A stretch of DNA of 64,000 nt from Hymenobacter caeli. Lineage in GTDB: Bacteria > Bacteroidota > Bacteroidia > Cytophagales > Hymenobacteraceae. The translations under genes and the position numbers were made by a program. Positions 1 through 9,610 of this stretch are shown here, one piece after another (the first letter of the stretch is position 1; every line of letters begins with the position of its first letter). The DNA lies in the NCBI RefSeq assembly GCF_013294115.1, contig NZ_JABSNP010000008.1, positions 1 through 64,000 on the forward strand, in the 5' to 3' direction. The notes under the pieces are model-generated. The model did no database searches, was not told the origin of the DNA, and worked only from the letters and a program-made list of their open reading frames with translations.

Positions 1-52
1 CGGGGCCTTGGTCTGCCTCAGCCGCCTCACGATGGCGGTGATTGACTTGCCG

Positions 53-121
53 CCCCCCCCCCCCCCCCCCCCCCCACCCCCCCCCCCCCCCCCCCCCCGG
101 CCCCCCCCCCCCCCCCCCCCC
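53..121. repeat. Poly-C (poly-G) homopolymer tract
   Basis: Three C-runs of 23, 22 and 21 bases lie at 53-75, 77-98 and 101-121, broken only by A76 and GG99-100. On the minus strand this is poly-G just downstream of the atpG stop codon. No gene can be supported here: the reading frames through it are only poly-proline or poly-glycine. Bases 1-52 beyond it have open frames in both directions but are too short to name. A tract like this could form quadruplex or i-motif structures, or it could be an artefact of G-calling in two-colour sequencing that joined unrelated sequence to the end of atpG. Confidence 0.9.
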
Positions 122-140
122 GCGGCCGGCCGTGATGTAT

Positions 141-1025
141 CTACCCAGCCGCCAAGGCTTCGGCTCCGCCCACGATTTCGAGGATCTCGGTCGTAATGGC
201 TGCCTGGCGCGTCCGGTTATAGGTTAGCTTCAGTGCTTTCAATAACTCGCCGGCGTTTTCCGTGGCTTTGTCCATGGCCGTCATCCGGGCCCCGTGCTCC
301 GAAGCATTACTCTCGAGCACGGCTTTGTAAAGTTGAATTTTTAGCGACTGCGGGATGAGCGTGCGCACGATTTCCTCCTTGCTGGGCTCGAAGATGTAGT
401 CCACGTTGCTCGTCGCTTTGGCTTCGGCCGGGGCCTCGGCGGGCACCAGCGGCAGCAGCTGCTGGGCCTGCACCACTTGGGTGGCCACGTTGCGGAACTC
501 GTTGTACACCATCACCACCTCGTCGTACAAGCCGTCGCGGAAGCCGGCCATGGCCTCTTCCGCCGCCACCCGTACCGTATCGAACGACAGTTGGGCAAAT
601 ACGTGGGTGTAATTGCCTACCAGTTGGCCGCGCCGGGCGTAATAATCGTTGGCTTTCTTACCAATGGCCATCACCGAAATACTGGCCGTCGGCAAGTTGG
701 CGTAGCGCTCGGCTACCAGCGCCGCCACGCCCTTGAACACGTTAGAGTTAAACGCCCCCGCCAGGCCCCGGTCCGACGTGATGGCGACGACCAGCACCTT
801 GCGCACTTCGCGCACCTGGCCGTATTCGCTCACTTCGTCGTCATCGGTCGAGCGGGTCAGGTTGGCTAGAATGGCGTTCAGGCGCTGGGCGTAGGGCCGC
901 ATGCGCACAATGTTGTCCTGGGCCCGGCGCAGCTTGGCCGCCGCCACCATCTTCATGGCTTTGGTGATTTGCTGCGTGCTGCTTACCGACTGGATGCGCG
1001 AACGGACTTCTTTTAAACTGGCCAT
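141..1025 (-). CDS. atpG: F1 ATP synthase gamma subunit
   Basis: 294 aa, the usual length. It is the central rotor stalk of the F1 sector, turning inside the alpha3-beta3 ring and coupling proton flow to ATP synthesis at the inner membrane. The N-terminus has the family signature RIQSVSSTQQITKAMKMVAA (about residues 10-29). The C-terminus has the matching conserved helix with TYNRTRQAAITTEILEIVGG. The start is ATG followed by ASLKEVRSRI, as in homologues. It is the last gene of the operon, separated from atpA by 95 nt that are almost entirely a perfect 33-bp inverted repeat. The poly-C tract begins right after its stop codon. Confidence 0.97.
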   Translation of the reverse strand: MASLKEVRSRIQSVSSTQQITKAMKMVAAAKLRRAQDNIVRMRPYAQRLNAILANLTRSTDDDEVSEYGQVREVRKVLVVAITSDRGLAGAFNSNVFKGVAALVAERYANLPTASISVMAIGKKANDYYARRGQLVGNYTHVFAQLSFDTVRVAAEEAMAGFRDGLYDEVVMVYNEFRNVATQVVQAQQLLPLVPAEAPAEAKATSNVDYIFEPSKEEIVRTLIPQSLKIQLYKAVLESNASEHGARMTAMDKATENAGELLKALKLTYNRTRQAAITTEILEIVGGAEALAAG

Positions 1026-1039
1026 TTTTTAGCTTAATT

Positions 1040-1117
1040 GTTGAATGGTTGCCTGGTTAAGTTGTTGACCGTGCGGCGTGTTGAACGGTCAACAACTTAA
1101 CCAGGCAACCATTCAAC
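1040..1117 (-). repeat. Perfect 33-bp inverted repeat between atpA and atpG
   Basis: Arms 1040-1072 and 1085-1117 are perfectly complementary around a 12-nt loop. The right arm ends 3 nt before the atpA stop codon and the left arm begins 15 nt before the atpG start, so the hairpin fills the gap. The left arm reads as four octamer words: TTGAATGG, TTGCCTGG, TTAAGTTG, TTGACCGT. No T-run follows it in the direction of transcription, so it is not a normal intrinsic terminator. It could modulate atpG dose or protect the upstream mRNA (inference). Confidence 0.95.
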
Positions 1118-1120
1118 CAT

Positions 1121-2701
<1,581 letters not shown>

Positions 2702-2710
2702 GATGCTGAT

Positions 2711-3271
2711 TTACAATTTATTTTGATATGAATTTTCTTGCAGCGCAACGCGCATCTTCCGCAAGCTCGACCGCACGGATTCGTCGAGCTGCACGTCGCC
2801 CACGCGCAGCACGAAACCGCCAATCAGGTCGGCGTCGACTTTCTCGGCCAGTTCCACTTCGGCGCGGCCGGTTTGGCGCGTCACCAGCTGTTTCATCTCC
2901 AGGCGCAGCACGGGCGTTAGGGGCAGGGCCGACGTTACTTCGGCGGTCTGGATGCCGCGCAGCGCGTTGTACTGCACGTTGAATTCGGTGGCCACGCTTT
3001 CGAGCGCACTTTCCCGGTTTTTCTGGGTCAGCAGCAGCATGAAGCGCATGGTTAGGTCCGACACCTTGCCTTGGAAGAGTGCAGTGAGGATAGCCAGCTT
3101 CTTGTCGTGCTTCACGATGGGATTACGCAACAGCAGGCGCAGTTCGCGGCTATCGCCCACCACTTGGCCCAGCAGGTCCATGTCCTGCTTCACTGCTTCC
3201 AGCACGCCCTGCTCCTGCCCGAGGTCAAGAAGCGACTTGGCGTAGCGGGCCGCTACTCGTTGGTCAGCCAT
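2711..3271 (-). CDS. atpH: F1 ATP synthase delta subunit
   Basis: 186 aa. It is the peripheral-stalk subunit that ties the top of F1 alpha3-beta3 to the b-subunit dimer. The chosen start is the ATG giving MADQRVAARYAKSLLDLGQE, which matches the start of delta/OSCP proteins. The frame stays open 24 codons further upstream, but that stretch is Gly/Pro-rich and unlike the family. The C-terminal half has the expected conserved segment KVDADLIGGFVLRVGD. It lies between atpF and atpA in the usual order. Confidence 0.95.
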   Translation of the reverse strand: MADQRVAARYAKSLLDLGQEQGVLEAVKQDMDLLGQVVGDSRELRLLLRNPIVKHDKKLAILTALFQGKVSDLTMRFMLLLTQKNRESALESVATEFNVQYNALRGIQTAEVTSALPLTPVLRLEMKQLVTRQTGRAEVELAEKVDADLIGGFVLRVGDVQLDESVRSSLRKMRVALQENSYQNKL

Positions 3272-3354
3272 TGTTGGTTCGCTATTAGCGGTTGGCTCCT
3301 GGCCGCCGGCGTTGCCCCCGAAAGGAGAGCAGCCCACTGCCAAGAGCTCACGGC

Positions 3355-3849
3355 TTAGTTTAATTTTACTTCTTTCAGGTAGGAATCCACCAGCTGCGTT
3401 TGGGCAGCAGGGTCGGCAAGTTCGCGGCGAAGGATACGCTCAGCGATATCAAGCGAGAGCTGAGCCGCGGTGTTTTTCACCTCGGCTAAGGCCGCATTTT
3501 TCTCGGTCTGGATGGCTTCGCGGGCCTGCTGCACGATGTAGTTGGCTTCGCTGGTGGCGCGGGCCTTTTCTACTTCGCGGTGCTGGTTGGCCATGTTGGT
3601 GGCCTCCTGCATCATCCGGTCGCGCTCAAGGCGGGCGTCGGCCAGCAGCTTTTCGTTGCCGGCTTTTAGCTGTTGCATCTCAATTTTGGCTTGGTCGGCC
3701 ATGCGCAAAGCGCTTTCGATGCTATCCTCACGCTCCTTCAGCGACCCCAAAATGGGCTTCCAGGCAAACTTGGCCAGCAGCAAAAAGAGAAGCAGGAAGA
3801 TTAGGGTTTGCCAGAACAGCAAACCAAATTCGGGGGTGATAAGCGACAT
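3355..3849 (-). CDS. atpF: F0 ATP synthase b subunit
   Basis: 164 aa. The N-terminal hydrophobic segment (about residues 6-26, FGLLFWQTLIFLLLFLLLAK) anchors it in the membrane. The rest is a long charged helix rich in A, E, K and R that forms the dimeric peripheral stalk to F1. The length and the KFAWKPI motif after the membrane segment are typical of b subunits. It follows atpE after a 179-nt gap and precedes atpH by 83 nt. Confidence 0.96.
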   Translation of the reverse strand: MSLITPEFGLLFWQTLIFLLLFLLLAKFAWKPILGSLKEREDSIESALRMADQAKIEMQQLKAGNEKLLADARLERDRMMQEATNMANQHREVEKARATSEANYIVQQAREAIQTEKNAALAEVKNTAAQLSLDIAERILRRELADPAAQTQLVDSYLKEVKLN

Positions 3850-4028
3850 AAAAACAGTAGTTTAACAGCCTGAATAACAAAAGCAAGGAACACTTGGCGT
3901 TTGGGGTCCGCGCCGTTGGCGCTGCCCGGCGGGTGTGCCCGCTGCCGCAACGATTGAAAACCCGGCGCGGCTGGCCCCCGGCTCGCCGGGGCGAAGCGAA
4001 GGCCAGCCGGCCGGGCTCGTCAACGCGA
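3850..4028 (-). other. atpE-atpF intergenic region with GC-rich hairpins
   Basis: The 179-nt gap contains several GC-rich inverted repeats. One pairs CCCGGCGCGGCTGGCC with an imperfect complement about 25 nt away and encloses the smaller hairpin CCCCGGCTCGCCGGGG. No open frame of credible coding character is present. In ATP synthase operons the c subunit is needed in excess, so a partial terminator or an mRNA-stabilising structure after atpE would fit (inference). Confidence 0.5.
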
Positions 4029-4289
4029 TTATTTCAGGTTCAGGGCGATGAGCAAGCAGACCACAACGGCAAACAGCGCCGCGCCTTCGATTAGAGCCGC
4101 TACAATAAGCATGGCGGTTTGGATTTTGCCCGAAGCCTCCGGCTGGCGCCCAATGGCATCCATTGCGCTGCCACCGATGCGGCCAATGCCCAGGCCGGCG
4201 CCTATGATAGCAAGGCCAGCACCAATGCCGGCACCCATTACGGCCAAACCAACCGAATTAACAACTTGCAGGAACAACGAAAGAAGCAT
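4029..4289 (-). CDS. atpE: F0 ATP synthase c subunit
   Basis: 86 aa with two transmembrane helices joined by a polar loop bearing RQPE (residues 48-51). This is the ring-forming proteolipid that carries protons. Helix 1 is glycine-rich (GAGIGAGLAIIGAGLGIG), as expected for tight packing. The ion-binding carboxylate is Glu68 in AALIEGAALF. The residue after Glu68 is Gly, so the usual sodium-coordinating set is not evident and proton coupling is likelier (inference). It lies between atpB and atpF. Confidence 0.97.
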   Translation of the reverse strand: MLLSLFLQVVNSVGLAVMGAGIGAGLAIIGAGLGIGRIGGSAMDAIGRQPEASGKIQTAMLIVAALIEGAALFAVVVCLLIALNLK

Positions 4290-4357
4290 GGTAAAGAAAA
4301 AAATGGTTTTGAAAAAAGAAAACGAATAAATACACCCCAGTCTGTCGCCTAGCTCGT

Positions 4358-5449
4358 CTAGTGCGCTGCTACGTCGGACTGCGCCAAGTGGGCGAAGTTG
4401 GAACCGCCCTGGCGCTGCTCAACCGTACCGAAGTCGTCGGCGTGCGCCCCGTCGGCCGTTTCGTGGTGGTCTTCCACGGCGCTCCCGATGTACATGGCGG
4501 TGAGCAGGGTAAAGATGTAGGCTTGCAAAATGGCCACCAGCAGCTCCAGCACGCTGATAAACAAACCGAACGGCACCGACAACAAGCCCGCCGTGGCCGA
4601 GCGGAAGATGAAAATGAGGCTGATGAAGCTTAGGATGATGATGTGGCCAGCCGTGATGTTGGCGAATAGCCGCACCATGAGCGAAAAAGGCTTGACAATA
4701 ATCCCGACCAGCTCAACCGGCACCATGATGATGTACAGCGCCCACGGCACCCCGGGAGGCGCGAAAATGTGCCCCCAATAGTTCTTATTACCGCTGAACA
4801 ACGTGATGACCAGCGTGAGCAGGGCCAGCATCATCGTCACGGCGATGTTGCCGGTGAGGTTGGCCGCGCCCGGCGTGAGGCCCAGCAGGTTATTGAACCA
4901 AATGAAAAAGAAGACGGTGAGCAAATAGGGCATGTAGCGCTCGTATTTGGGGCCAATGCTTTTTTTGCCTACTTCATCGCGGATGAACACCACGAACGGC
5001 TCCAGAAAGGATTGCAGGCCGGTGGGGGCCCGGCCCACGCGGCGGCGGTAGCCGCGGGCCACCGAGGCAAACACCAACACGAGCACCAAGCTGCTCATGG
5101 CCAGCGCAGCCACGTTTTTGGTAATGGAGAAATCGTACACCTTGCTGCCATCCAAGGTGGTCAGGCGTTCATCGTCGAGCTTGAAGTTTTTGTAGCTTTT
5201 GCCTTCGGCTATTTTGTCCGAGAAGAACACCGACAGGCCTTTGCCGGGCTGGTAGGCGACGACGGGGAAGTAGCTTACGAAGTTGCCGTTATCGGTCGAG
5301 AACCAGTGCCATTCGTGCGAATCGGCCACGTGGTGCAAAATAACTTCCCCGGCATTAAATGCCTTGGGTGCCTCGCCGCTTTGGGCGGGCTCGCCGGCAA
5401 AAACCGGTAAGGTTAGAAAGAAAAAGAGGATCGATAGTAAACGCTTCAT
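4358..5449 (-). CDS. atpB: F0 ATP synthase a subunit
   Basis: 363 aa. It forms the proton half-channels next to the c-ring. The essential arginine is at about residue 260 in SLMVRLFANITAGH. The N-terminus is longer than in Proteobacteria and begins with a signal-like segment (MKRLLSILFFFLTLPVFAG) followed by a roughly 90-residue periplasmic part with HHVADSHEWHWF, a form common in Bacteroidota a subunits. The C-terminal tail is hydrophilic with several histidines. It is followed by atpE after 68 nt. Confidence 0.96.
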   Translation of the reverse strand: MKRLLSILFFFLTLPVFAGEPAQSGEAPKAFNAGEVILHHVADSHEWHWFSTDNGNFVSYFPVVAYQPGKGLSVFFSDKIAEGKSYKNFKLDDERLTTLDGSKVYDFSITKNVAALAMSSLVLVLVFASVARGYRRRVGRAPTGLQSFLEPFVVFIRDEVGKKSIGPKYERYMPYLLTVFFFIWFNNLLGLTPGAANLTGNIAVTMMLALLTLVITLFSGNKNYWGHIFAPPGVPWALYIIMVPVELVGIIVKPFSLMVRLFANITAGHIIILSFISLIFIFRSATAGLLSVPFGLFISVLELLVAILQAYIFTLLTAMYIGSAVEDHHETADGAHADDFGTVEQRQGGSNFAHLAQSDVAAH

Positions 5450-5485
5450 TCAAACGAGGTTAAAACCAAAAACCGAACTAACTAA

Positions 5486-5893
5486 CTATTGCTCCGGCAC
5501 TTGTTTTTTGGAAAACGGCCGCAAGTTAGTCAAAATAGCCCAAATTTCAAAGCCAGCAAAGAGAAAGTACAAGATGAAGAAGGCCCCGAGAAAGGTATAA
5601 GTGGCCCGGCCGGCGTGGGCCCCACCGTTGTATAAGTACGTGAGCACGGCCCCCAAACCGGCCACCAGCCGGAGCGCCACCGACCCAAAATAGGCGCCCA
5701 GAATGTTGTCGGGGTCGCGGCGCATGGCGCGGGCCGTAAGGGCCAGGCCGAAGAGGGTGAGCGCCGCCAGGCCGGCCAGCAGGTACGGGGCCAGCGGGTG
5801 CACCACGGCGGGGCCAAAGGCGGCGTACAGCCCGTAGAGGCCAAGGCTCAGCACGCAGCAGAAGGCGATGAACGGCCGCAGGAAGGAGGGCAT
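5486..5893 (-). CDS. Small membrane protein in the atpI position of the ATP synthase operon
   Basis: 135 aa with four predicted transmembrane segments (roughly residues 8-28, 34-53, 68-86 and 98-121). It lies between atpZ (13-nt gap) and atpB (36-nt gap), the slot usually taken by AtpI, a membrane factor thought to help c-ring assembly. The sequence itself is too diverged to assign by eye, so the AtpI-like role rests on position, size and topology. A basic, cytoplasmic-looking tail (NLRPFSKKQVPEQ) ends the protein. Confidence 0.75.
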   Translation of the reverse strand: MPSFLRPFIAFCCVLSLGLYGLYAAFGPAVVHPLAPYLLAGLAALTLFGLALTARAMRRDPDNILGAYFGSVALRLVAGLGAVLTYLYNGGAHAGRATYTFLGAFFILYFLFAGFEIWAILTNLRPFSKKQVPEQ

Positions 5894-5906
5894 GGCGGGG
5901 CCAGCG

Positions 5907-6152
5907 CTACGCGCTTTTGGTGAGGGAGCGGATGACTTGGTAGAGGGCCACCAGCACCCCCAGCAGCATCAGCCCGATGGTGAACCACGGCGTTTTGGTG
6001 TGGAAATGGCCGTCGAGCCAGATGCCGGCCCAGGCGCTGAGGCCGATGGTGGCCAGCATCTGGAAAGCGATGCCGGAGTACTTGGCCACGGCCCGCATCC
6101 GGTCGGCCCCGGACGGGGTGGGGTCGGAGGCGGGGTCGGGCGGGGGGAGCAT
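5907..6152 (-). CDS. atpZ: AtpZ/AtpI family protein, first gene of the ATP synthase operon
   Basis: 81 aa with two transmembrane helices, matching the AtpZ (ATPase_gene1) family: KYSGIAFQMLATIGLSAWAG in helix 1, then GIWLDGHF and a second helix ending in a basic tail. The family is linked to ATP synthase assembly or Mg2+ movement. I chose the ATG giving MLPPPDPASD, because an ATG 27 nt upstream lies inside the likely -7 box (6177-6184) and could not be in the mRNA. It heads the eight-gene operon and is divergent from sprE. Confidence 0.85.
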   Translation of the reverse strand: MLPPPDPASDPTPSGADRMRAVAKYSGIAFQMLATIGLSAWAGIWLDGHFHTKTPWFTIGLMLLGVLVALYQVIRSLTKSA

Positions 6153-6176
6153 GAGCGGGGCGTGAAGGACGGGGTG

Positions 6177-6184
6177 CAAAGCTA
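6177..6184 (-). promoter_or_regulatory. Probable -7 box of the ATP synthase operon
   Basis: The minus strand reads TAGCTTTG, matching the Bacteroidota -7 consensus TAnnTTTG, with the atpZ start about 25 nt downstream. No clear TTG -33 element was found at the usual spacing. Confidence 0.6.
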
Positions 6185-6333
6185 CGGCGCAGACCGGCGG
6201 GGGTTTGGGGCGGCGAAACGTAATTTTACCCGGGCCCGGCCGTTGGTAGGCCGGCGGCCGGGCCTCACCGGGCGAACATTTTGGGCCGCCACCGGCGTTC
6301 GGGCCCCGGCGGCCGGCTTTTATTCTTCATTTT

Positions 6334-9300
6334 TTGGCTTTGACTATTTCCTCGCTGCATTTTCGTTGGCTGGCCGGGGCCGGGCTGTTGCTGGGGCTAC
6401 TGAGCGGCTGCGCGGCCGACAAGGGCCCGGTGGGCCACGCCCTGAACAACGTGGCGGCCCGCGACAACGCTTTCTTTCTGGCCCGCGAGAAGCTGCGGGC
6501 CACCGAAACCAAGCTGTACGCCGGGCGGGTGAACGACTACAACCAGCGCCTGCCCCTGTTCCCGACGCTGGACAGCGCCAGCGTGCGGGCCACCCGCACC
6601 GACTTGAACGACATCATTAAAAAGGCGTCGATGCCGATTCAGAACCGGCCGGGCTCGGACTGGACCGACGACGCTTACCTGCTGGTGGGCTGGGCGCGGT
6701 TCTACTCAATGCAGTTCAGCGACGCAACGCTGACGTTCAAGTACGTGAACTCGACCAGCAAGGACCCCAACGCCCAGCACGAGAGCCTGATTGGCCTGAT
6801 GCGCACCTTTTTGGCCACCGGCGAGCTGGAAAGCGCCAAGGCGGTGTCGGACCTGCTGGACAAAGAAACGGGCCTCCCCGCCGACGCCCGCGAGCTGTTC
6901 CTGACCCGGGCCGACTACTACCTGCGCACCGAGCAGCCCGCGCTGGCCATTCCGCAAATTGAACAGGCCATTCCGCTGATTGAAGTCAAAAACGAGCGCT
7001 CGCGCACCCGCTACCTGCTGGCCCAGCTGTACCAGGAGCAGGGCGAAGACAAAAAGGCCGTGGAGCAGCTCGACGCCATTCTGAAGCACAACCCGCCCTA
7101 CGAACTAGACTTTTTTGCCAAGCTGCTGCTGGCCCAGGTCTCGGGCCTGGACGAGGCCAACAAAGCACGGCTCGACAAGTACTTCGCCGGGCTGCTGAAA
7201 GACCCGAAAAACAAGGAGTACCGCGACAAGATTTACTACGAGATGGCGCGGGTGGCCTACCGCCAGAAGAACTACCCCGAGGCCCTGGCCCAGCTGCGCA
7301 CCTCGGCCAAGGTGAGCACCACCAACCGCTCGCAGAAGAGCTACACCTATTTGCTGGCGGGGCGCATCTACTACGAAAACCTAGAAAAATTTCCCCTGGC
7401 AGCGGCCTACTACGACAGCACGGTGCAGAACCTGGCCATCACGGCCCGCAGCTACGCCGCCATCAAGGAACGGGCCGATATTCTGAAGGAATTTGCCAAA
7501 CAGTACACCATCGTGGAGACGCAGGACAGCCTCCAGGCCCTGGCCCGGCTCGACGATGCTACCCTGAACCAGCGCCTCGACCAGTACGCTACGGCCGAAC
7601 TGGTGGCCCAAGAAAAAGCCGCCGCCCAGCAGGCCCTGGCTGCCAAAAACCAGGCCCGGGCGGCCGAGCTGGCCGGGCGGCCCGCGCTCACCAACAGCCC
7701 GCTGAGCGTGGGGGCCAACGGCCAGCCCGTGCAAGACCCGCTGGCCTTCGACCCCACCGCGGCCGGCACGGGGGCCCAGTGGTACTTCGACAACCCCGCC
7801 ACGCTAGGCCTGGCCCGCTCCGACTTTATCCGGCGCTGGGGCGACCGCCGCCAGCAAGACAACTGGCGAACGAACAGCCAGCCTAGCGCCTCGGCCAACA
7901 CTGCCGCCAACGGCGACGTGCCGGTGAGCATCACCGGCAACGGGGGCACCCGCGTGAACCCGACGGGGGCCCTGGACGGGGCGGCGGCCGGGCCCGCCGC
8001 CGTGGACCCGGCCGCCGCCAAACTGACCCTGATGGAAAAATACCGGCAGGCTTTGCCCACCACGCCCGCGAAGCTGCAAGCCTCGAACGAGCTGGTGGAA
8101 GCGGCGCTGTACGCGCTGGGCGGCATCTACAAAGAGCAGCTGAAGGAGCGCGACCGGGGCATGGCCGCCTTCGCCCAGCAGGTGAAGCGCTACCCCCGGG
8201 GCCCCCACGCGCCCGACGCCTACTACCTGCTGTACCTGCACTACAAGGCCCTGCCCGACGCGCCCAAGGCGGCCGAGTACGCGGCCGCCTTGCAGCGCGA
8301 GTTTCCGCAGTCGCTTTATGCCAAGCTGATAGCCGACCCGCTATACCGCGAGCACGAACTGGCCCTGCACAACGCCGTGGCGGCCCGCGTCGATTCAGCA
8401 TTTGCGCTTTACAAAAACCAGGATTTCCGCAAGGCCACCGCCGTGCTGGCCCGCACCCAGCGCCAGTACCCCAAGAGCGACCTGAGCGACCGGGTGGCCT
8501 ACTTGAGAACGTTGCTTGTAGTGCGCACCCAGCCTCCGCTCACGGCCCGCGGCATGGTGGAGCAGTTTTACAAAGACTACCCCAACAGCCCGCTGGTGCC
8601 CGAAGCCCAGGCCCTGGCCAGCACCTACAAGAAGCAGGACGCCGGCCAGATAACCGGGGCCCTCGCCTCAACCGACCGGCCGGTCATTTCCATTTTCCGC
8701 CCCGGCGAGATTAACAACCGGCTCCGCGTGTACTATGGTGCGGATGAATCGCCGGCCGCGGCCGCGCCGCCCGAACCGACGCCCGCTCCGGCTCCGGCGG
8801 CATCCAAACCAGCTCCGGGTTCTCCCGCGCCGGCCCCGGTACTCCCGAGTTCGGGGGTTCCCAATGGTGGCAAAAACCGGCCGGCGAAAGCGTCGCCGGT
8901 CGCGGCGGCTCCTGGGGCGGCGGCCGCTGGCACGCCGGCGGCGGGAGCAGGTGCGCCCGCACCGGCCGCAACGCCCGCTACTGCGCCGGTGGCGGGGGCC
9001 CCCGCTCCTACCCCGCCGGCGGCCCCTACTACGGCTTACACTACGCAACTTAGCGGGGCGCACGCCGTGGTGCTGGTGTACGCCAAAAGCACACCGCCGC
9101 TGGCCGACCTTGACCAGCAGCTGGCGACTTACAACCACCGCTGGTTCCGCGACGTGAACCTGCAGGTGCAGGCCGACTCGCTCGCCGGCCAGCAGCAGCT
9201 GCTGGTGATTCGGACGCTGCCGGGGGCCCGGGTGGCCCAGAGCTACGCCACCAAGCTGCGCGGGCCCCAGTCGCCGCTGGGCCGGCTGCACGGGCAGGGC

Positions 9301-9399
9301 TACCAGGCGCTGGTCATTAGCCTCGACAACCTGGCGCTGCTGCAAAGCTCCGGCGACTTGGCCGGCTACCTGGCCTTTTTTCAGAAAGTGTACAAGTAA
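6334..9399 (+). CDS. sprE: SprE/PorW-type TPR lipoprotein of the type IX secretion system
   Basis: 1021 aa. A signal peptide ends in a lipobox (LLGLLSGC, Cys about residue 26), so it is probably anchored to a membrane by lipid. TPR-like helical repeats fill most of the protein: DDAYLLVGWARFYSMQFSDA near residue 110, then repeats through about 390 and again at about 580-780. A Pro/Ala-rich linker (about 810-900) leads to a compact C-terminal domain. SprE/PorW is needed for type IX secretion and gliding and is thought to bridge machine parts. The start is TTG, since no ATG precedes the lipobox in frame. The neighbouring gldKLMN cluster supports the assignment. Confidence 0.82.
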   Translation: MALTISSLHFRWLAGAGLLLGLLSGCAADKGPVGHALNNVAARDNAFFLAREKLRATETKLYAGRVNDYNQRLPLFPTLDSASVRATRTDLNDIIKKASMPIQNRPGSDWTDDAYLLVGWARFYSMQFSDATLTFKYVNSTSKDPNAQHESLIGLMRTFLATGELESAKAVSDLLDKETGLPADARELFLTRADYYLRTEQPALAIPQIEQAIPLIEVKNERSRTRYLLAQLYQEQGEDKKAVEQLDAILKHNPPYELDFFAKLLLAQVSGLDEANKARLDKYFAGLLKDPKNKEYRDKIYYEMARVAYRQKNYPEALAQLRTSAKVSTTNRSQKSYTYLLAGRIYYENLEKFPLAAAYYDSTVQNLAITARSYAAIKERADILKEFAKQYTIVETQDSLQALARLDDATLNQRLDQYATAELVAQEKAAAQQALAAKNQARAAELAGRPALTNSPLSVGANGQPVQDPLAFDPTAAGTGAQWYFDNPATLGLARSDFIRRWGDRRQQDNWRTNSQPSASANTAANGDVPVSITGNGGTRVNPTGALDGAAAGPAAVDPAAAKLTLMEKYRQALPTTPAKLQASNELVEAALYALGGIYKEQLKERDRGMAAFAQQVKRYPRGPHAPDAYYLLYLHYKALPDAPKAAEYAAALQREFPQSLYAKLIADPLYREHELALHNAVAARVDSAFALYKNQDFRKATAVLARTQRQYPKSDLSDRVAYLRTLLVVRTQPPLTARGMVEQFYKDYPNSPLVPEAQALASTYKKQDAGQITGALASTDRPVISIFRPGEINNRLRVYYGADESPAAAAPPEPTPAPAPAASKPAPGSPAPAPVLPSSGVPNGGKNRPAKASPVAAAPGAAAAGTPAAGAGAPAPAATPATAPVAGAPAPTPPAAPTTAYTTQLSGAHAVVLVYAKSTPPLADLDQQLATYNHRWFRDVNLQVQADSLAGQQQLLVIRTLPGARVAQSYATKLRGPQSPLGRLHGQGYQALVISLDNLALLQSSGDLAGYLAFFQKVYK

Positions 9400-9420
9400 G
9401 GCCCCGGGCGGCGGTAGCGG

Positions 9421-9526
9421 CGGGCTGCCGGCTTTTCGCCGGCTGCCCGCTAATCGTTGAATTGTTGCTCTGGCTTCCTGGGGACCCTGGCGATTATCGG
9501 GCAGCCGGCGAAAAGCAGGCAGCCCG
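9421..9526. repeat. Long inverted repeat with nested hairpins between sprE and the PBP gene
   Basis: Arms 9421-9456 and 9491-9526 (36 nt each) pair with two mismatches around a 34-nt loop. Each arm also folds on itself (GGGCTGCCGGC, TTTTC, GCCGGCTGCCC, one mismatch), so either a long rod or two small hairpins can form. The GC-rich arms and the T-run downstream (about 9540-9545) could terminate sprE transcription. Confidence 0.85.
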
Positions 9527-9576
9527 GGGTTGCGGCCCTTTTTTTGTTGAAGGCCCGCGGCCCGCGCCGTGGGCTT

Positions 9577-9584
9577 TATTTTTG
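9577..9584 (+). promoter_or_regulatory. Probable -7 box for the class A PBP gene
   Basis: TATTTTTG matches TAnnTTTG and lies 26 nt upstream of the ATG at 9611. A TTG lies further upstream (9547-9549), but at a spacing of 27 nt, longer than usual. Confidence 0.5.
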
Positions 9585-9610
9585 CCTGTTGAATTTGCTT
9601 TTATTTGTTT

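Noticed and set aside
8..227. Two proline-rich open frames across the poly-C tract
   Set aside because: They result from the homopolymer itself and have no domain, signal or codon pattern of a gene.
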